This document shows, in pieces, positions 8,193 to 17,575 of a stretch of DNA of 64,000 bases. Numbering within the stretch: the stretch's first letter is position 1; each line of letters opens with the position of its first letter. The notes beneath the pieces were generated by a model. That model was not told the origin of the DNA. It made no database searches and saw only the letters and a list, made by a program, of their open reading frames with translations. This DNA is from Nitrospirota bacterium (lineage in GTDB: Bacteria; Nitrospirota; Thermodesulfovibrionia; Thermodesulfovibrionales; UBA6898). A program made the position numbers and the translations under genes. The stretch covers positions 62,001 through 126,000 of the forward strand of contig JACRMT010000007.1 in assembly GCA_016214855.1 (NCBI GenBank). Reading direction: 5' to 3'.

Positions 8193-10096
8193 TGACTAAA
8201 CTCAATGCGTTCATATTGGCGGCGGGGTATGGGGAGCGCCTCAAGCCGATCACAGACCACATTCCCAAGCCTCTCCTGCCGATCTGCGGCAAACCCATCA
8301 TCGAAACGGTTCTTGACCGGATATCCTGCCTTTCACCAGACATCATTGCCATCAACACCTATCATAAATCAGAGCAGTTCGAGAACTGGCGATCCAATCA
8401 CTCAACTTATTGTAATATAATCATTTTTAGAGAGACATCCCTGCTTGGCACAGGCGGGGCATTGAAGAATGCCGAGTCAATAGTAAAGAATTCGGTCTTT
8501 ATTGCGCATAATGCAGACATCCTTACTGATATAGATCTTGAGACCCTGGTCAGAAGACATCTCGACTCAAAAAATATTGCGACGCTGGCGGTCCACAATC
8601 ACGATAAATTCAACAATGTCTGGATCGACCATAGGGGCTTTCTCGGTTCTGTCGGAAGGGTGACAAAAGAACAAAACTCAGGATTATGTAAAATTGCATT
8701 CATGGGAATAGCGGTCTATGCCCCTGAGTTCCTCGATCACCTTCCCAAAGGGAATTCAAGTGTGGTTGATGCCTGGCTGAGATCAGTTGCTGCAGGGCAT
8801 TCGATAGGAACAGTGGACTTTTCAGGCGCTGCCTGGACAGATATCGGAACGCCCGATGCATACGCAGCCGCAGTATTCGATGCCTTAAAAAAAGATGGTG
8901 AAACGATCTATCTGCACGGGTCCTTTGACTGCAGCAAGACTGAATTCTGCGGCATTGTAGCAATAGAAGAAGACGTTATCATTCAGGCACCTTCCTGCAT
9001 CAGCAACTGCATTCTCTTGCCAGGAGCAAAGATAGCCACTGATACATCGATTGAGAACGTCATTATAGGCCCGGGATTCTCCATAGCCGTCAGCTCAAAA
9101 CAAAGCAGAGAAACAATTCCCCTTACCCGATCAGTCAAAGACTGGTTTGGCCATAGCGAAGATTCTGCCAGTGTAGTCAGCACAGGTTCAGGGGGATCGG
9201 ACAGGACCTATCACAGGATCAGCCACAACAACAGAACTGCAATACTGATGAACTGCAGAGAAAATGATCCGGATTACATCCGCCATATCACTTACACACA
9301 ATTCTTCAGGACATGCTCACTCCCGGTTCCGGATATGTTCGCTGCTGATGAAGACCATAAGCAGGCTCTTTTTGAAGATCTCGGCGACCTGTCCCTGTAC
9401 TCATGGCTTAAATGCAGAAGATCCCCTGATGAGATCGAAACCATGTACAAGAAGGTCCTCGATATCATTGTTCAGCTGCAGACCGTAGCAGCTGAACGCA
9501 TTGACGAATGTCCGATGCTGAAGGAACGAATCTTTGATTATGAGCATCTCAGATGGGAAACAGGGTATTTCATGGAGCGATTTATTAATGGCATAAGAAA
9601 GATTAATAAGAAAGACCCGGACCTCATAGCCGAATTTGACAGACTTGCAAGAGAAGTTGATGCCTTTCCAAAAACCGTTCTTCACCGAGACTTTCAATCA
9701 CAGAACATAATGGTCACAAAGGGCGGCATACCGCGCCTGATCGACTATCAGGGAGCACGTCTCGGCCCTGCAGCATATGATATAGCCTCCATGCTCTGGG
9801 ACCCCTATTACCGGCTTGAAGACAGGCTGAGAGACAGGCTGATCGAATATTACATCGCGCGCATGGAGCAAGCCCAGACCTCCTTCCGTGAACATGATTT
9901 TAACAGATCGCTTCTTTTCTGCAGACTCCAGCGTCACATGCAGGCATTAGGTGCATACGGTTTTCTTTCCACCGAAAAAAACAAGCTCTATTTTCTCAAA
10001 TATATTCCTCAGACAGTTGATTACCTGCAACAGGAAACCGCTCTGGCAAAAGACATCTTTCCTGCTCTCCATGCCCTGGCAGTGTCTCTATCATGA
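8192..10096 (+). CDS. Fused MurNAc-1-P uridylyltransferase (MurU) and MurNAc/GlcNAc kinase (AmgK)
   Basis: A 634-residue two-enzyme fusion starting GTG at 8192. Residues 1-235 are a sugar-1-phosphate nucleotidyltransferase with LAAGYGERLKPIT near residue 9, the PKPLLP loop, and HNADILTDID at 106-115 (metal-binding aspartates). Residues about 240-300 look like a short left-handed beta-helix (hexapeptide) linker. Residues about 320-634 are an aminoglycoside-phosphotransferase-type kinase with HRD at 498-500 and the IDYQGAR metal site near 517. In Pseudomonas, AmgK makes MurNAc-1-P and MurU converts it to UDP-MurNAc, bypassing MurA/MurB and fosfomycin. The same pair in one chain behind a NamZ-like gene points to this salvage route. 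A generic sugar kinase/nucleotidyltransferase is the alternative. Confidence 0.82.
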   Translation: MTKLNAFILAAGYGERLKPITDHIPKPLLPICGKPIIETVLDRISCLSPDIIAINTYHKSEQFENWRSNHSTYCNIIIFRETSLLGTGGALKNAESIVKNSVFIAHNADILTDIDLETLVRRHLDSKNIATLAVHNHDKFNNVWIDHRGFLGSVGRVTKEQNSGLCKIAFMGIAVYAPEFLDHLPKGNSSVVDAWLRSVAAGHSIGTVDFSGAAWTDIGTPDAYAAAVFDALKKDGETIYLHGSFDCSKTEFCGIVAIEEDVIIQAPSCISNCILLPGAKIATDTSIENVIIGPGFSIAVSSKQSRETIPLTRSVKDWFGHSEDSASVVSTGSGGSDRTYHRISHNNRTAILMNCRENDPDYIRHITYTQFFRTCSLPVPDMFAADEDHKQALFEDLGDLSLYSWLKCRRSPDEIETMYKKVLDIIVQLQTVAAERIDECPMLKERIFDYEHLRWETGYFMERFINGIRKINKKDPDLIAEFDRLAREVDAFPKTVLHRDFQSQNIMVTKGGIPRLIDYQGARLGPAAYDIASMLWDPYYRLEDRLRDRLIEYYIARMEQAQTSFREHDFNRSLLFCRLQRHMQALGAYGFLSTEKNKLYFLKYIPQTVDYLQQETALAKDIFPALHALAVSLS

Positions 10097-10611
10097 GAAG
10101 AACAACAGTCAATTTCGACGATATACAGAAGGCCCAGGAGGACACCGAGCGGGAGGCTTTTGACTATTTTTTGGACAGGAAGACAGGGGAAGTGATCATT
10201 CTTTCGCAGGATATCGTTAATAGGGCCTGGGAAATTCTATCAAGAACCTACGATGACATTGCTGACTTCGAAGATGTTGAACCTGACGAGATCCCTGATA
10301 TCCCTGAATGGATGGAAGACGAGATAGAGCTTGCTCTGGATATTTTCATGAATGAGCACGATCACTATATAAGGATCCCGGAGCGGAACCCTGCGAAGAC
10401 GTACGCTGCCATGACAGAATTCGCTATAACAGTCCGGGACCAGAACCTCAAAACCACTCTCTGCAGCGCGCTGGATGGCCCCGGCTCATTCAGAAAGTTC
10501 AAAGATGCTCTTGCAGCATTTCCAAAGCAAAAGAAGCTCTGGCATGGCTTTAATGCAAAGGCTTCCAGAAAAGAGATAGAGAACTGGCTCGGCATCTGCG
10601 GCATTGACTAA
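10093..10611 (+). CDS. UPF0158 family protein
   Basis: A 172-residue acidic protein matching the UPF0158 family, a group of unknown function. It is rich in D/E in the middle (about residues 50-80) and ends with conserved aromatic and basic residues (KKLWHGFNAKASRKEIENWL). No membrane segment or signal is seen. The start ATG overlaps the MurU-AmgK stop (ATGA), so it is the coupled last gene of the par/cell-wall operon. I assign no function. Confidence 0.75.
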   Translation: MRRTTVNFDDIQKAQEDTEREAFDYFLDRKTGEVIILSQDIVNRAWEILSRTYDDIADFEDVEPDEIPDIPEWMEDEIELALDIFMNEHDHYIRIPERNPAKTYAAMTEFAITVRDQNLKTTLCSALDGPGSFRKFKDALAAFPKQKKLWHGFNAKASRKEIENWLGICGID

Positions 10612-10704
10612 CCCGCCTGCAAATGCCGCTTCTCCATTACCTGACTTTCAATCCTTACTCCTTATGCCTTACTATAGAACATACCATACTATTTCCGAAT
10701 AACA

Positions 10705-11958
10705 ATGAATTCCCTAAATGAAATAACTATATATAAAAGATTCGTAATAAGCATCAGCCTGATCGTTGTTCTGTCCTTTGTTGCTATCTTTACCGCTGCG
10801 ACCCTGACAAACAGAACGCTTATCTATGAGCAGGCAGGCGCCGAAGCACGCGCACTCTTCACCAGTATTGTGATGGCCAGAAAATGGAACTCTCATTATG
10901 GCGGGGTCTATGTAGAGAAAACTCCCGGCATGCAATCAAATCCCTATCTTGTCAATCCTGACCTTACGACCACAGACGGTCGCGTATTCACCAAGAAAAA
11001 TCCTGCCCTGATGACTCGCGAGATATCTGAGTTGGCGGACAAAGAAGGACTGTTCAGTTTCCATATCACAAGCCTCAAACCTCTCAATCCTGAAAATAGA
11101 GCCGATGCCTTTGAGCAGGAGGCACTGAAGGGCTTTTCGCAGGGAATAACAGAATATTTCCGTGATGAACAGAAACCGGGAAAAACCCTGTTCAGGTATA
11201 TGGCCCCTCTCTATGTAGAATCGTCCTGTCTTGAATGCCACGCTCAGGAGGGGTATAAAGTCGGGGAAGTAAGGGGAGGCATCAGCGTTACCTTTGACAT
11301 CTCTACCCTCCATCGCCTCAGAAAACTGAATACGCTGATTACCCTTTCTCTTGGCGCGGCAAGCACAGCTCTTCTGCTCGCTCTCGTCTTTGTCTTCACA
11401 AACAGACTGATGAAACAGATCGCACAAGCCCGTCAAAAGATAGAGACCATGGCAATCATTGATGAACTGACCAGCCTCTTTAATCGAAGGCATGTTCTCA
11501 CCAGATTTAAGGAAGAGCTGGAAAGGGCTCAACGACTGAAAAAAGACATCGCCTGCATGATGATAGACATTGATCACTTTAAAGAAGTAAACGATACGTA
11601 CGGCCATATGATAGGAGACAAGATATTGAAAGAGGCTGCTGCACTGATCATGGACTCGATACGGACCTATGATATCGCAGGCCGCTACGGCGGCGAGGAA
11701 TTCCTTGTGGTACTTCCGGATACGGCCGCTGAACATGCTCTATCGCTTGCCGAAAGGCTCAGAATAAATGTTGAAGAAAACCTGTGCCTCCGCGCAGGCA
11801 TAGTGGTCAAGAAACCGATAACGGTCAGCCTCGGTATTGCATCCCTGCGCTCAACAGACAAGACCGTTGACGATCTGCTGATGCGTTCCGATGACAGCCT
11901 TTACAAGGCAAAAAGGGAAGGCAGGAACAGAGTTGCCTGCATTATCATCGACGATTAA
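10705..11958 (+). CDS. Membrane diguanylate cyclase with Tll0287-like (DUF3365) heme-sensor domain
   Basis: 417 residues. TM helix at about 13-35, periplasmic Tll0287-like/DUF3365 sensor at about 38-200 with a covalent-heme motif CLECH at 175-179, TM helix at about 209-233, then a GGDEF domain. The active site GGEEF is at 329-333, and an RxxD product-inhibition site (R320, D323) lies the standard five residues before it, so it should be active and c-di-GMP-inhibited. A c-type heme sensor could read redox state or gases. It converges with cysK, sharing 4 bp at the stop codons. It is preceded by a 93-bp gap with no recognised signal. Confidence 0.88.
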   Translation: MNSLNEITIYKRFVISISLIVVLSFVAIFTAATLTNRTLIYEQAGAEARALFTSIVMARKWNSHYGGVYVEKTPGMQSNPYLVNPDLTTTDGRVFTKKNPALMTREISELADKEGLFSFHITSLKPLNPENRADAFEQEALKGFSQGITEYFRDEQKPGKTLFRYMAPLYVESSCLECHAQEGYKVGEVRGGISVTFDISTLHRLRKLNTLITLSLGAASTALLLALVFVFTNRLMKQIAQARQKIETMAIIDELTSLFNRRHVLTRFKEELERAQRLKKDIACMMIDIDHFKEVNDTYGHMIGDKILKEAAALIMDSIRTYDIAGRYGGEEFLVVLPDTAAEHALSLAERLRINVEENLCLRAGIVVKKPITVSLGIASLRSTDKTVDDLLMRSDDSLYKAKREGRNRVACIIIDD

Positions 11959-12884
11959 GGCGACTCGGGCGAAAACAGCCCTGTGCTGAGATACCGCTCT
12001 CCCCTGTCCGGGATGATCACAACGATCTTCTTTCCTCTGCCGAGCTTCCGTGCCACCCTGAGCGCGCCCCATATTGCAGCGCCAGAGGATATGCCGGGAA
12101 GGATCCCCTCTTTTATGGCCAGAGCCCTGGCGGTCCCGGCAGCGTCGCTGTCAGCAACTGCGATCACTTCATCATAGATCTTTGTATTCAGAACCCCGGG
12201 CACAAAACCTGCCCCTATGCCGGCAATCTTGTGCGGTCCGGCACTCCCGCCTGACAGCACAGGAGATGCAGCCGGCTCGACAGCAGCGATCCAGACATCC
12301 TGCTTCTTCTCTCTGAAAACCATGCCGACGCCTGTGATCGTACCTCCTGTCCCAACCCCTGCAACAAATCCGTCCGGAACGCAGCCCAGATCGTTCAGGA
12401 TCTCGACTGCAGTTGTCTTCATATGAACATCAGGATTGGCGCAATTCTCAAATTGCTGCGGCATGAAATAAGACCGGTTTTCAACGCTTATCTCTGTTGC
12501 CCTGTCTACCGCCCCTTTCATGCCCTTTTTCCCCTCAGTAAGAACAAGCTCTGCTCCGTAAGCCTGGAGAAGCTGCCTCCGCTCCATGGACATTGTTTCC
12601 GGCATCGTCAGAATAAGCTTGTACCCTTTGACCGCAGCAACCATGGCAAGCCCTATGCCTGTATTCCCGCTCGTAGGTTCAATAATGGTCCCGCCCGGCT
12701 TAAGCTTTCCCTCACGCTCAGCCGTCTCGACCATGGCAAGCGCAATCCTGTCCTTGACAGATCCCCCTGGATTGAATCCTTCAAGCTTGGCCCATATCTC
12801 AGCATCATCAGGCCCTGTCATTCTGCTAATCTTCACCAAGGGTGTATTACCGATCATCGAAAGAACTTCACTATGCAGCTTCAT
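11955..12884 (-). CDS. cysK: Cysteine synthase (O-acetylserine sulfhydrylase)
   Basis: About 309 residues of a fold-type II PLP enzyme that condenses O-acetylserine with sulfide to make cysteine. The PLP lysine lies in NPGGSVKDRIAL, the substrate loop is EPTSGNTGIGLA, and the phosphate-binding loop is GVGTGGTITGVG. The frame opens at 12902, but the ATG at 12884 is chosen because a strong AGGGAGG lies 4-5 nt upstream and the protein then begins MKLHSEVLSMIGNTPLVK as usual. It is transcribed divergently from the ATP-cone nuclease. Confidence 0.95.
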   Translation of the reverse strand: MKLHSEVLSMIGNTPLVKISRMTGPDDAEIWAKLEGFNPGGSVKDRIALAMVETAEREGKLKPGGTIIEPTSGNTGIGLAMVAAVKGYKLILTMPETMSMERRQLLQAYGAELVLTEGKKGMKGAVDRATEISVENRSYFMPQQFENCANPDVHMKTTAVEILNDLGCVPDGFVAGVGTGGTITGVGMVFREKKQDVWIAAVEPAASPVLSGGSAGPHKIAGIGAGFVPGVLNTKIYDEVIAVADSDAAGTARALAIKEGILPGISSGAAIWGALRVARKLGRGKKIVVIIPDRGERYLSTGLFSPESP

Positions 12885-12998
12885 GTTTCCTCCCTGCTCC
12901 ATACGGTCTATTTATTATTGCCGATCAGCGCCAAGCCTGATTATATCACAGGAAATAACCCCTATTCTCAGAATGACAACAATAAGGTAGAATCAACT

Positions 12999-13895
12999 AT
13001 GGCAAAACGGATCATAAAATCCTCCGGCATGAATGAGGACTTTGAGATCAGCAAACTGATCAACTCCCTTATACGTTCAGGCGCTCCTTCTGAAGTCGCC
13101 TTTGAGATAGCCAAAGAAATAGAAAAAGAGCTCCCGCCGAAAGCACGTACCGAAGAGATCTTCAGACAGGCGAGAAAGCTGCTGCGAAAACACAATGTTG
13201 CATCAGGCATGCGGTACTCAATAAAGAAAGCGATATTCGCTCTCGGTCCCTCAGGATATCCCTTTGAGCGGTATTTTGGAAAGATCATGGCACACCACGG
13301 GTACACGGTTGAAACTAACCGGATCGTCAAGGGGTACTGTGTAGATCATGAGGTCGACGTTATTGCCCGCACCAACAATGCCTATTCTGTCATTGAATGC
13401 AAATACCACAGTGACGCGGGCAAGGCTACGGACGTCAAGATAGCACTCTACGTTCATGCCCGTTTTATGGATATCAAAAAAGCTGCGGATATGCGCTCAG
13501 AAAAGCGCATGGCATTTCATAACGGCTGGCTTGTTACCAACACCCGCTGTACGATAGATGCCATACGCTATGCCGAATGTGTTGGTCTTAAGATCGTAAG
13601 CTGGAGGTATCCTGAGAAAAACAGTCTTGAACGAATGATCGAGGACAAGAGGCTCTACCCGGTCACGATCCTGCATTCTGTCCGAAAAAACATGCTCGAC
13701 ACCCTTTTCAGGGCAGATATTATACTTGCGCAGGATATCGCGGACATGCCTGAGGAGGTCTTTGCAAATAAGAGCGGACTGGATCAGCAGACCGCAACGG
13801 TCCTAAAGCGCGAAGCCGATGAGATCTGCCCATGCACGAATGCAGATAACGTCGTAACATTGGGAACACGAGGGCAATATGAGAAGGGTTTGTAA
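12999..13895 (+). CDS. ATP-cone domain fused to Mrr/RecB-like nuclease
   Basis: 298 residues from the ATG at 12999; the frame is open upstream only because it runs antisense to cysK. Residues 1-90 form an ATP-cone (ISKLINSLIRSGAP through KKAIFALGPSG), the nucleotide-binding regulatory domain known from ribonucleotide reductases and NrdR. Residues about 90-200 look like a PD-(D/E)xK nuclease: YPFERYFGKIMAHHGY, then D120 and E133-x-K135 (IECKYH). The C-terminus (about 230-290) has helix-hairpin-helix-like character. Proteins of this layout occur in databases as restriction-endonuclease-like; the biological target is unknown. It is a solitary gene with no methyltransferase partner. Confidence 0.75.
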   Translation: MAKRIIKSSGMNEDFEISKLINSLIRSGAPSEVAFEIAKEIEKELPPKARTEEIFRQARKLLRKHNVASGMRYSIKKAIFALGPSGYPFERYFGKIMAHHGYTVETNRIVKGYCVDHEVDVIARTNNAYSVIECKYHSDAGKATDVKIALYVHARFMDIKKAADMRSEKRMAFHNGWLVTNTRCTIDAIRYAECVGLKIVSWRYPEKNSLERMIEDKRLYPVTILHSVRKNMLDTLFRADIILAQDIADMPEEVFANKSGLDQQTATVLKREADEICPCTNADNVVTLGTRGQYEKGL

Positions 13896-14051
13896 TAACT
13901 TTCGGAGGCAAGGCGTGCCTACAGGCACGTCGCAGTGACGAATTTTGAAGCGCAACGAAGCGTACGGTCTTTTTACGAAGCCTTCAACTCTTGATAAGAT
14001 TTTGCCCTGCATGCATAATGTCATATCATACTTTTTGAAAGGGGTACAATA

Positions 14052-14762
14052 ATGAAACTTTTTCTCACCGCATTAAGTCTTCTTCTCCTTGCTGGCTTTG
14101 CCTCCGCAGAATCTCAGGAACTGAAAACCGATAAGGACAAGCTCAGCTACAGCATGGGAGTTGCCACAGGCATACAGATGAAACGGCAGTCTGTCGATGT
14201 TGATGTTGATATGTTCGCAAAAGGCCTCAGAGATTTTGTGTCGGGGAGCAAGCTCCAGATGACAGAACAGCAGGTTCAGGAGACCCTGATGAAGTTCCAG
14301 CAGGAAATGACTGCCAGGCAGGCAGAAAAGAATAAACTGCTTGCGGAAAACAACAAAAAAGAGGGAGAAGCCTTCCTCGCTGAAAACAGGAAAAAAGATG
14401 GGGTGAAAACCCTGCCAAGCGGTCTTCAGTACAAAGTCATCACAGAAGGATCAGGCAAAATGCCAAAGGAAAGTGATACCATTACAGCCCATTATCGCGG
14501 AACCCTGATCGACGGCACTGAGTTCGACAGCTCCCTCAAACGCGGGCAGCCCGTAACGTTTCCGGTAAAGGGTGTTATCAAGGGATGGACAGAGGCATTA
14601 CAGCTCATGAAAGTAGGCTCAAAATGGCAGCTCTTTATTCCTTCTGAACTTGCCTATGGGGAACGCGCCGCAGGACAGCAAATCGGCCCGAATGCTGCCC
14701 TGATATTCGACGTTGAGCTAATTTCGATCAGCGATCCTGCTGAAAAGAAAGAGACCAAGTAA
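14052..14762 (+). CDS. Periplasmic FKBP-type peptidyl-prolyl isomerase (FkpA/Mip-like)
   Basis: 236 residues: a signal peptide (residues 1-19, cut after AGFASA), an N-terminal helical dimerisation domain (about 25-110) and a C-terminal FKBP domain (about 115-225) with TAHYRGTLIDGTEFDSS and the IPSELAYGERAAG loop. It catalyses proline isomerisation and acts as a chaperone for exported proteins. A good ribosome site (GAAAGGGG) precedes the ATG, and a strong terminator follows. Confidence 0.93.
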   Translation: MKLFLTALSLLLLAGFASAESQELKTDKDKLSYSMGVATGIQMKRQSVDVDVDMFAKGLRDFVSGSKLQMTEQQVQETLMKFQQEMTARQAEKNKLLAENNKKEGEAFLAENRKKDGVKTLPSGLQYKVITEGSGKMPKESDTITAHYRGTLIDGTEFDSSLKRGQPVTFPVKGVIKGWTEALQLMKVGSKWQLFIPSELAYGERAAGQQIGPNAALIFDVELISISDPAEKKETK

Positions 14763-14792
14763 CAAAAAGACAACCCCGGGGAGCGGATACAG

Positions 14793-14830
14793 ACAGGGGG
14801 ACTGGCAGATAAAGCCAGTCCCCCTGTTTT
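14793..14830 (+). terminator. Rho-independent terminator after the FKBP gene
   Basis: A perfect 14-bp stem (ACAGGGGGACTGGC at 14793-14806, complement at 14814-14827) with a 7-nt loop and a TTTT run. It is read on the plus strand. The minus-strand side lacks a U-run. Confidence 0.92.
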
Positions 14831-14880
14831 CATTCATAATGTCTCCACTAATCAGCAGTTGTCCCGCCTGGAAGACCGGC

Positions 14881-15840
14881 CTACGTTATCTTCTCCCCGA
14901 TCACCAGCACCGTCTCAGGGAGGTCTTTTACCTGAATATTCTTGTACCCGGTCTCTTTCAGCCATTTCTTTATTTCAGCAGGGCTGTAACAGCGTCCCGA
15001 CTCAGTGCCGACCAGCATATTCACAGAAAAAAGTGCGCTCTGCGGAGGCCGGGTCAGTTCATCGTTGATCAGAAACTCCTGGACAACAACGCGCCCCCGT
15101 GGATTCAGGGCAGCATGACATTTGCGCAATAGGCTGAGATTCTCCTGAGCAGAAAAGGCATGAAAGATCTGGCTCAGCAGGACCAGATCATACCCGGAAC
15201 CAATAGCATCTGCATGGAAATTACCCGCAATGAACCTGATACCCTTTGCCCCTTCTCTCCGCACGACCTTTCTGGCAATGCGTATCGTCTCAGGGAGATC
15301 GAATATGGTTGCCTTGACACCTCTCTTTGTCATGGCAATTGCGTTCGTGCCCGGCCCGCCGCCAAGATCCAGCATACTCTTAACACCCCTGACTCCTGCA
15401 GCCCTGATAAGACCCTCTGCCCTCAGGACCGTCAGGTTATGCATGCCCAGTATGAACGACTCATGATCAAAACCGCGGCGCGCAGGACGCCCGGTACTGA
15501 CAACCTCATCAAGGGCCGAGAAGTTCTGCCACATCGTAGAGGCATGGCGCACAATATCCCCCTGATACAGGCGGCTCCCCCTGACAAGAAAGCTGTTTGC
15601 TGCCGGGCTATTGCGGTAAATACCCTTCAGGCTCTTGCGTATAAGCCCGAGCCCGGTGAGCGCATCGAGGAGTATCTTTGTAGCACGGAGGTCGGTTCCA
15701 AGTCTCCCTGCCACAGCAGCTCCTGACAGCGGCCTCCTGAGTTGCTCAAACAGCCCGATATTATTCGCGGTCAGAACAACACGCGCTGAAGTAAATCCCA
15801 GATACAACTTTCTCAGAGCAGCAAGATCGTCAGTTATCAT
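14881..15840 (-). CDS. SAM-dependent methyltransferase, O-methyltransferase family 2-like
   Basis: 319 residues. An N-terminal winged-helix dimerisation domain (about 10-95) is followed by a Rossmann methyltransferase domain with motif I MLDLGGGPGTNAIAM near 157 and the FDLPE acidic loop near 180. This layout fits the plant/bacterial O-methyltransferase group (hydroxyneurosporene / acetylserotonin type). The substrate is not evident, and no pigment or quinone gene sits beside it. No signal or membrane segment. Confidence 0.8.
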   Translation of the reverse strand: MITDDLAALRKLYLGFTSARVVLTANNIGLFEQLRRPLSGAAVAGRLGTDLRATKILLDALTGLGLIRKSLKGIYRNSPAANSFLVRGSRLYQGDIVRHASTMWQNFSALDEVVSTGRPARRGFDHESFILGMHNLTVLRAEGLIRAAGVRGVKSMLDLGGGPGTNAIAMTKRGVKATIFDLPETIRIARKVVRREGAKGIRFIAGNFHADAIGSGYDLVLLSQIFHAFSAQENLSLLRKCHAALNPRGRVVVQEFLINDELTRPPQSALFSVNMLVGTESGRCYSPAEIKKWLKETGYKNIQVKDLPETVLVIGEKIT

Positions 15841-15935
15841 TGATCAATTATATCACGGCAGACGAATAAGGGATTGCAAAGACTTCGAATGGAGAGTTAG
15901 GTGAGAAGTAAGAGAAGACCGTCAAATAATGTTCG

Positions 15936-17201
15936 CTATCCGATCTTCTCCTTCCCCATATATGACCGCAGCACCTCAGGTATGATCACAGAACCGTCTT
16001 TCTGCTGATAATTTTCGAGTATGGCAACAAGCGTCCTTCCGATCGCAAGGCCTGAACCATTCAGGGTATGCACGAACTCGGTGCCCTTTTTCCCTTCGCG
16101 CTTGAAGCGGATACCTGCCCTGCGTGCCTGAAAATCAACAAAGTTAGAACACGACGATATTTCCCTGTACCTGTTCTGACCGGGAAGCCAAACTTCAATA
16201 TCATAGGTCTTTGCAGAGGAAAAGCCGAGGTCACCTGAACATAAGGCTACAACCCTGTACGGAAGCCCCAGGGCCTGAAGGATCTCCTCTGCATTGTTTG
16301 TCAGCTTTTCAAGTTCGCCAAAGGAATCTTCCGGCTTCGCGAACTTGACCAGCTCAACCTTGTTGAACTGATGCTGCCGTATTAGACCTCTCGTATCCTT
16401 GCCATGGGAGCCGGCCTCTCTTCTAAAGCAGGGTGTATATGCCGTGTAGTAGATCGGCAGGTCTGCCTCCTGAAGAATCTCGTCGCGATGGATATTGGTC
16501 ACCGGCACCTCTGCAGTCGGAATGAGGTAAAATTCAGGGTCAGATATCCTGAAAAGCTCAGCCTCGAACTTCGGAAGCTGGCCGGTCCCGGTCATGCTTT
16601 CCCGGTTCACCAAAATAGGAGGAAAGATCTCCCTATATCCCTTGCCGGTATGAGTATCGAGCATGAAGTTCATCAGAGAGCGCTCAAGCCTGGCGCCAGC
16701 TCCCTTCATGACCGAAAAGCGGGCCCCTGATATCTTCGCTCCTCTTTCAAAATCAATGATATCCAGAGGCTCCGCAATATCCCAGTGGTTCAATGGCTCG
16801 AAATCAAACTGGCGTACTGCACCCCATTTTCTGATCTCGACATTCTCGTTCTCATCCTTGCCAAGGGGAACTGATTCGTCAGGGATATTGGGTATGGTAA
16901 GAAGCAGTGCCCTTGTTTCCGCCTCAAGGTCTTTTAGCCGCTCATCCAGATCTTTCAGGCGATCTGAAACACCCTTCATCTCTTCAAGTTGAGCTGCTGC
17001 ATCTTCCTTCCGGCGCTTAAGCTTTCCTATTTCCTCAGAGACGACATTCCGTCTGTTTCTGAGGTCCTCTGTCTCCTTGAGCACCGCCATCCTCTTTTCG
17101 TCTATGGCAAGAAATGCAGCGAGCGGGAATTCATAGCCTCTTTTTTTCAGGCCATCCCCGACAGATTCAACGTTCTCCCTTACAAAGCGTGCATCAAGCA
17201 T
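15936..17201 (-). CDS. serS: Seryl-tRNA synthetase
   Basis: 421 residues, class II synthetase charging tRNA-Ser. The N-terminal long coiled-coil arm (about 30-100) contacts the tRNA. Motif 2 is [15 protein letters not shown], and motif 3 is [17 protein letters not shown] near the C-terminus. Complete, of usual length, beginning [12 protein letters not shown]. Confidence 0.97.
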   Translation of the reverse strand: MLDARFVRENVESVGDGLKKRGYEFPLAAFLAIDEKRMAVLKETEDLRNRRNVVSEEIGKLKRRKEDAAAQLEEMKGVSDRLKDLDERLKDLEAETRALLLTIPNIPDESVPLGKDENENVEIRKWGAVRQFDFEPLNHWDIAEPLDIIDFERGAKISGARFSVMKGAGARLERSLMNFMLDTHTGKGYREIFPPILVNRESMTGTGQLPKFEAELFRISDPEFYLIPTAEVPVTNIHRDEILQEADLPIYYTAYTPCFRREAGSHGKDTRGLIRQHQFNKVELVKFAKPEDSFGELEKLTNNAEEILQALGLPYRVVALCSGDLGFSSAKTYDIEVWLPGQNRYREISSCSNFVDFQARRAGIRFKREGKKGTEFVHTLNGSGLAIGRTLVAILENYQQKDGSVIIPEVLRSYMGKEKIG

Positions 17202-17221
17202 GAGAAATGCGCTCCAACAGC

Positions 17222-17575
17222 TTACTTAACTACGCCGTCAGAAAATACGATGCTGTCAAACTTCCTTTTGAGTGTTTTGCTCTCAAAATTTTTCATCTCC
17301 ATGCCCGGACGAAAGGTCATGGTCTTCCCTTTTGTAACTTTCATCTCAGGGACAGCCACCCAGGTCTTCTTTCCTCCCTGCTCAAGCTGAACATAGGTAT
17401 ACCCCGCACTGTCCATGGTATCGACAACCTTGCCGGTCAATCCTGCAGGCTCTTCCGAGGCCTTCTTCTCTGTTTTTGCCTTCTTTGCAGCAGGCTTGGG
17501 ATCAGCAGCTCCTGACAACCCTGCCACCGAAAATAAAAACGATACAACACAAACTGCTGTTAAAATCTTCTTCAT
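17222..17575 (-). CDS. Exported NrfJ-like small protein
   Basis: 117 residues: a signal peptide (1-23, cleavage after GLSGA), a Lys/Ala/Glu-rich linker (25-45), and a C-terminal OB-like domain containing [20 protein letters not shown] and [11 protein letters not shown]. This domain resembles NrfJ-type periplasmic proteins found near c-type cytochrome nitrite reductases and in many anaerobes; its molecular role is not settled. It sits 20 bp upstream of serS on the same strand. No nrf gene is nearby. Confidence 0.65.
   Translation of the reverse strand: MKKILTAVCVVSFLFSVAGLSGAADPKPAAKKAKTEKKASEEPAGLTGKVVDTMDSAGYTYVQLEQGGKKTWVAVPEMKVTKGKTMTFRPGMEMKNFESKTLKRKFDSIVFSDGVVK

Noticed and set aside
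12423-12998. A 192-codon N-terminal extension of the ATP-cone nuclease
   Set aside because: It runs antisense to cysK and has no family resemblance. The ATG at 12999 starts the ATP-cone directly.
13912-13932. A hairpin after the ATP-cone nuclease
   Set aside because: A 7-bp stem with a mismatch-tolerant end and no following T-run, so it was not listed as a terminator.
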